Shown here in pieces: positions 61,709 to 64,000 of a stretch of DNA of 64,000 nt. Source of the DNA: Promicromonospora sp. Populi (lineage in GTDB: Bacteria; Actinomycetota; Actinomycetes; Actinomycetales; Cellulomonadaceae); the NCBI RefSeq assembly GCF_041081105.1, contig NZ_CP163528.1:2232001-2296000 (forward strand), read 5' to 3'. A program made the translations under genes and the position numbers. Every line of letters starts with the position of its first letter. Within the stretch, counting starts at the first letter, position 1. The notes beneath the pieces were generated by a model. It ran no database searches, was not told the DNA's origin, and was given only the letters and a program-made list of their open reading frames with translations.

Positions 61709-62935
61709 ATGAGTCTCACCGTGCGCCCCATCGAGTACGCCGCCCAGGCGGACTACACCCGCCTGGGCGGCGAGGCGTTCGGCGCGCCCGAGGGCGGCCG
61801 CACGGTACCGACCCGCGAGGAGTGGGAGGCCGCCGACTTCCGCGAGTGGGGTGCGTTCGACGACGACGACGGCCTGGCCGCCCGGCTGCGGGTCTACGGC
61901 TTCACGTCCTGGTTCCACGGTGTCCAGGTGCCGACGGCGGGCGTGGCCGGCGTCGCGGTCGAACCGGAGCGGCGCGGCTCCGGCCACCTCACGCGGCTCT
62001 TCGGCGCCGCCCTCGCCGAGGCGCGCGAGAACGGCGAGGTGATCTCCACGCTCTTCCCCAGCGCGCCCGGCATCTACCGCGGCCTGGGCTACGAGGTGGT
62101 CGGCTCGTTCGACGACGTCGACGTGCCGCTGCAGAACCTGAGCCGGGTCACAGCACCCGATGGGATCACCACCCGCCGGGCCACGCCCGCGGACTTCGAC
62201 TCGATAGTCGCCGTGCACCGCACCTGGGCCGCCGCCCAGAACGGCCCGATCTCCCGGGCGGAGAAGCCGTTCTGGACCCCGCCGGAGAAGTTCTTCGCCG
62301 ACTACACCGGCGTCACCCTCGCGATCGACGGGCACGGTTCGGCGGGCGACGCGGGCGCCGTCGTCGGCTTCGCGAGCTGGATCCGCGGTGAGGGGTACAC
62401 GCCCGCCGACGCGGTCATGGAGATCGACGACCTCATCGCCCTGACCCCCGGCGCCGCCCGCGCCCTGTGGCGCACGCTCGGCAGCTTCTCGACGGTGGTC
62501 GGCGCGGCACGCGTGTCGACGTCGGGCCTGGATCCCGCGTGGCTGGTGCTGCCCGACCTGACCTCCACCGTGCACGCCGCGCACCCGTACATGCTGCGGA
62601 TCCTGGACGTCGCCGGCGCGCTGGCCGGCCTGGAGTCGCCGCTCGACGGCGTGCGTGTCCCGTTCGCGGTCCGCGGCGCGGCGGACATCGAGGGAGCCTG
62701 GACGCTCACTGTGTCCGACGGCGTCACCCACCTCGAGCGCGACGCCGTCCTCGCCGAGGACGCGCACCACGAGCGGCCGGTGCTGAGCGTGAACGGGCTG
62801 GCGCTGCTGTACGCGGGCACGCAGTCCGCGGCCAACCTCCGGATCGCGGGACACCTGACCGGCACCCCCGGCCACGACGCCGTGCTGACCGCTCTCTTCG
62901 CGGGCCGCCAGCTCCACGTCCGCGACTACTTCTGA
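61709..62935 (+). CDS. Eis-family GNAT N-acetyltransferase
   Basis: This 408-aa protein has a tandem GNAT layout with a C-terminal SCP2-like domain, as in Eis. VAVEPERRGSGHLTRLF binds acetyl-CoA, GIYRGLGYEVVGSF follows, and the protein ends RQLHVRDYF with the free C-terminal carboxylate used in catalysis by the family. Eis acetylates amines, including some aminoglycosides; a resistance role is not shown here. Confidence 0.9.
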   Translation: MSLTVRPIEYAAQADYTRLGGEAFGAPEGGRTVPTREEWEAADFREWGAFDDDDGLAARLRVYGFTSWFHGVQVPTAGVAGVAVEPERRGSGHLTRLFGAALAEARENGEVISTLFPSAPGIYRGLGYEVVGSFDDVDVPLQNLSRVTAPDGITTRRATPADFDSIVAVHRTWAAAQNGPISRAEKPFWTPPEKFFADYTGVTLAIDGHGSAGDAGAVVGFASWIRGEGYTPADAVMEIDDLIALTPGAARALWRTLGSFSTVVGAARVSTSGLDPAWLVLPDLTSTVHAAHPYMLRILDVAGALAGLESPLDGVRVPFAVRGAADIEGAWTLTVSDGVTHLERDAVLAEDAHHERPVLSVNGLALLYAGTQSAANLRIAGHLTGTPGHDAVLTALFAGRQLHVRDYF

Positions 62936-63028
62936 TCCCCGCTCTTGGCTGCGGACGGCACCCAGCCGGATCGGGCGAGTCAGCCGGGTCAGCCGGGTCC
63001 TGGGCCGCCCGTCGTAACTCCTAGCGGT

Positions 63029-63074
63029 GTTGAGCACATCAGCTGCCGCCAGTACGGCGGCCGCTGTGCTCAAC
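63029..63074. terminator. Imperfect hairpin downstream of the Eis-like gene
   Basis: GTTGAGCACA (63029-63038) and TGTGCTCAAC (63065-63074) are perfect outer arms. The GC-rich interior can pair partly. Together they may end the Eis-like transcript, or act as an operator for the next gene. Confidence 0.45.
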
Positions 63075-63091
63075 GCCGTGCGGCTCGGCGG

Positions 63092-63097
63092 GATACT
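63092..63097 (+). promoter_or_regulatory. Candidate -10 box of the SCO4848-like gene (leaderless)
   Basis: GATACT is 6 nt before GTG 63104. Confidence 0.35.
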
Positions 63098-63103
63098 GGG
63101 CAC

Positions 63104-63322
63104 GTGAACATCCCGGTCGCCTGGTCCGTCGTCCTGATCGTTACCGCCCTGTGGAACCTGCTCATCTGGCCGCGGTTCTGGCAGCGCATCGTCGCCGACC
63201 CCCGGTCGCGCGACGCCGACGGCCGCGCCACCAAGTTCCTCACCGTGCACACCGTCCTGATCGCGATCTCACTGGCCCTGGCCCTTTCGGTAGGCGTCCT
63301 GGGCGCTCTAACCCTGATCTGA
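63104..63322 (+). CDS. Small two-helix membrane protein (SCO4848-like)
   Basis: The 72-aa protein begins MNIPVAWSVVLIVTALWNLLIW, then RFWQRIVADPRSRD, a central KFLTVHTVLIAISLALALSVGVLGALT. Two membrane helices are joined by a basic loop. Its length and layout match the SCO4848 family of streptomycetes, function unknown. GTG 63104 is favoured by the -10 box; the open frame extends 53 codons further. Confidence 0.75.
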   Translation: MNIPVAWSVVLIVTALWNLLIWPRFWQRIVADPRSRDADGRATKFLTVHTVLIAISLALALSVGVLGALTLI

Positions 63323-63332
63323 CGCCCCGGTC

Positions 63333-63398
63333 GAGATCTGGCGCTTCCGTCGAGATCTGGTCGTATGCGACCAGATCTCAGCGCAACCACCAGATCTC
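63333..63398. terminator. Nested AGATCT hairpin
   Basis: The inner stem is GAGATCTGGTCG (63352-63363) with CGACCAGATCTC (63368-63379), 12 bp and a 4-nt loop. The outer stem is GAGATCTGG (63333-63341) with CCAGATCTC (63390-63398). It lies between the SCO4848-like and TetR genes and probably ends the first transcript. Confidence 0.6.
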
Positions 63399-63438
63399 AG
63401 CGCCCGTGCAGGCTTGTCATCCCGGAGGCTACGCGGGG

Positions 63439-63467
63439 TTGTGACCATACCTGGAGGTAGGTATGTT
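63439..63467 (+). promoter_or_regulatory. Promoter of the tetR gene with embedded operator
   Basis: TTGTGA (63439-63444) and TATGTT (63462-63467) are 17 bp apart. The -10 box ends 7 nt before ATG 63475. The palindrome CATACCT-GGAGGT-AGGTATG (63446-63465) fills the spacer and the start of the -10 box, a site where a TetR dimer would repress its own gene. Confidence 0.7.
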
Positions 63468-63474
63468 CAGGGTC

Positions 63475-64000
63475 ATGAGTACGGACAGCGCGCGCGGTCG
63501 GATCGTCGGGGCCGCGCAAGATCTCTTCGCCGCACAGGGCGTCGGCGCCACGAGCCCGCGGGCGGTGCTGGCGGCGTCCGGCGTCGGGCAGGGCAGTCTG
63601 TACCACCACTTCCCCACCAAGCACGACCTCGCGGTAGCCGCGGTCGGCGCCACCGTCGACGACGCGCTCGCCAAGGCGATGCGCACGCTCGGCGCCGAGT
63701 CCCCCGCCATCGACCGCCTCGTCGCCTACCTCGAACGGCCGCGCGACGCCCTGGCCGGCTGCCGGATCGGCCGCCTCACCGCCGACCAGGCGGTGATGGA
63801 CGACGACGGCCTCCGCCCCGTGGTGACCGCCTACTTCGTGCGGCTGCTCGGCGTGCTCACCGGCATCTTCCGGGAGTCGGGCCTGCCCGACGACGTCGCC
63901 CGCGACCGAGCGCACGCCGCCCTCGCGATCATCCAGGGCGGTTACGTCCTGGCCCGTGCCACACAGGACCCGGACGCGCTCACCACGGCGGTGCGCGGCT
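63475..64000 (+). CDS. TetR/AcrR family transcriptional regulator, C-terminus cut by the window
   Basis: 175 codons are visible and open at the window end. An N-terminal HTH has GRIVGAAQDLFAAQGVGATS, LAASGVGQGSLYHHFPTK, matching TetR helix 2-3 and the YHHF motif. The ligand domain begins near residue 50 and contains LAGCRIGRLTADQAV and YFVRLLGVLTGIFRESG. It probably represses itself through the palindrome in its promoter and may control a gene beyond the window. Confidence 0.9.
   Translation, partial: MSTDSARGRIVGAAQDLFAAQGVGATSPRAVLAASGVGQGSLYHHFPTKHDLAVAAVGATVDDALAKAMRTLGAESPAIDRLVAYLERPRDALAGCRIGRLTADQAVMDDDGLRPVVTAYFVRLLGVLTGIFRESGLPDDVARDRAHAALAIIQGGYVLARATQDPDALTTAVRG

Overview
The window is 64 kb of very GC-rich, gene-dense bacterial chromosome. 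GTG starts are frequent, neighbouring genes often overlap by 4 bp (GTGA or ATGA), and many genes look leaderless (a TANNNT box 6-7 nt before the start codon). Gene content (HrcA/CIRCE heat-shock control, a mycothiol-dependent isomerase family protein, Ku/LigD, an IdeR/DtxR-type iron box, an Eis-type acetyltransferase, an SCO4848-like protein) and the order era-corC-ybeY-phoH ... dnaJ-hrcA ... hemW-lepA ... rpsT-holA ... comEC-comEA-degV-leuS point to an actinomycete. I infer the order Micrococcales, perhaps Promicromonosporaceae or Cellulomonadaceae, but the family assignment is not proven by the sequence. I see no rRNA, tRNA, CRISPR array, insertion sequence or prophage.

Region 1 (1-10.3 kb) is housekeeping. 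On the minus strand, a phoH-ybeY-corC-era operon is coupled by GTGA overlaps and is followed by the start of an ATPase gene; an HIT-family gene lies just upstream. A plus-strand pair follows: a membrane-anchored protein with two helix-hairpin-helix modules, translationally coupled to an OmpA-like envelope protein. Then come hrcA-dnaJ-rsmE with a CIRCE element. Region 2 (10.4-17.1 kb) holds a 55-aa charged mini-protein, a large LuxR-type ATPase regulator, a DUF3097 protein and three membrane proteins with Pro/Gln-rich N-termini. Region 3 (17.2-22.8 kb) has lepA-hemW and two paired CNNM/CorC-family membrane proteins, the upstream one preceded by a probable 23-codon leader ORF.

Region 4 (23-31.2 kb) is more accessory: a mycothiol-type isomerase family gene, the ATP-grasp / alpha-E / transglutaminase operon, a kinase-like APH gene, a hydrolase, a tandem pair of PemK/MazF-like genes without visible antitoxins, and a Ca2+/H+ antiporter. 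Region 5 (31.4-45.5 kb) is the conserved rpsT-holA-comEC-comEA-degV-leuS neighbourhood. A three-gene cell-envelope cluster (GerMN-like protein, amidase, neocarzinostatin-fold lipoprotein) sits between comEC and holA. comEC appears to have lost its normal start through a frame change about 20 codons in. A hydrolase and a HerA-like ATPase gene are interspersed.

Region 6 (45.6-64 kb) is accessory: an exported phosphodiesterase, VKOR, an MFS transporter with a DtxR/MntR-like regulator, a metallophosphoesterase, a complete two-component NHEJ locus (Ku and three-domain LigD), an oxidoreductase, a VOC protein, four GNAT acetyltransferases (one Eis-like), a siderophore-interacting flavoprotein under an iron box with an upstream MFS exporter, an SCO4848-like protein, and a TetR regulator with its own operator, cut by the window end. 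Long near-perfect hairpins lie at several gene ends and probably act as terminators.
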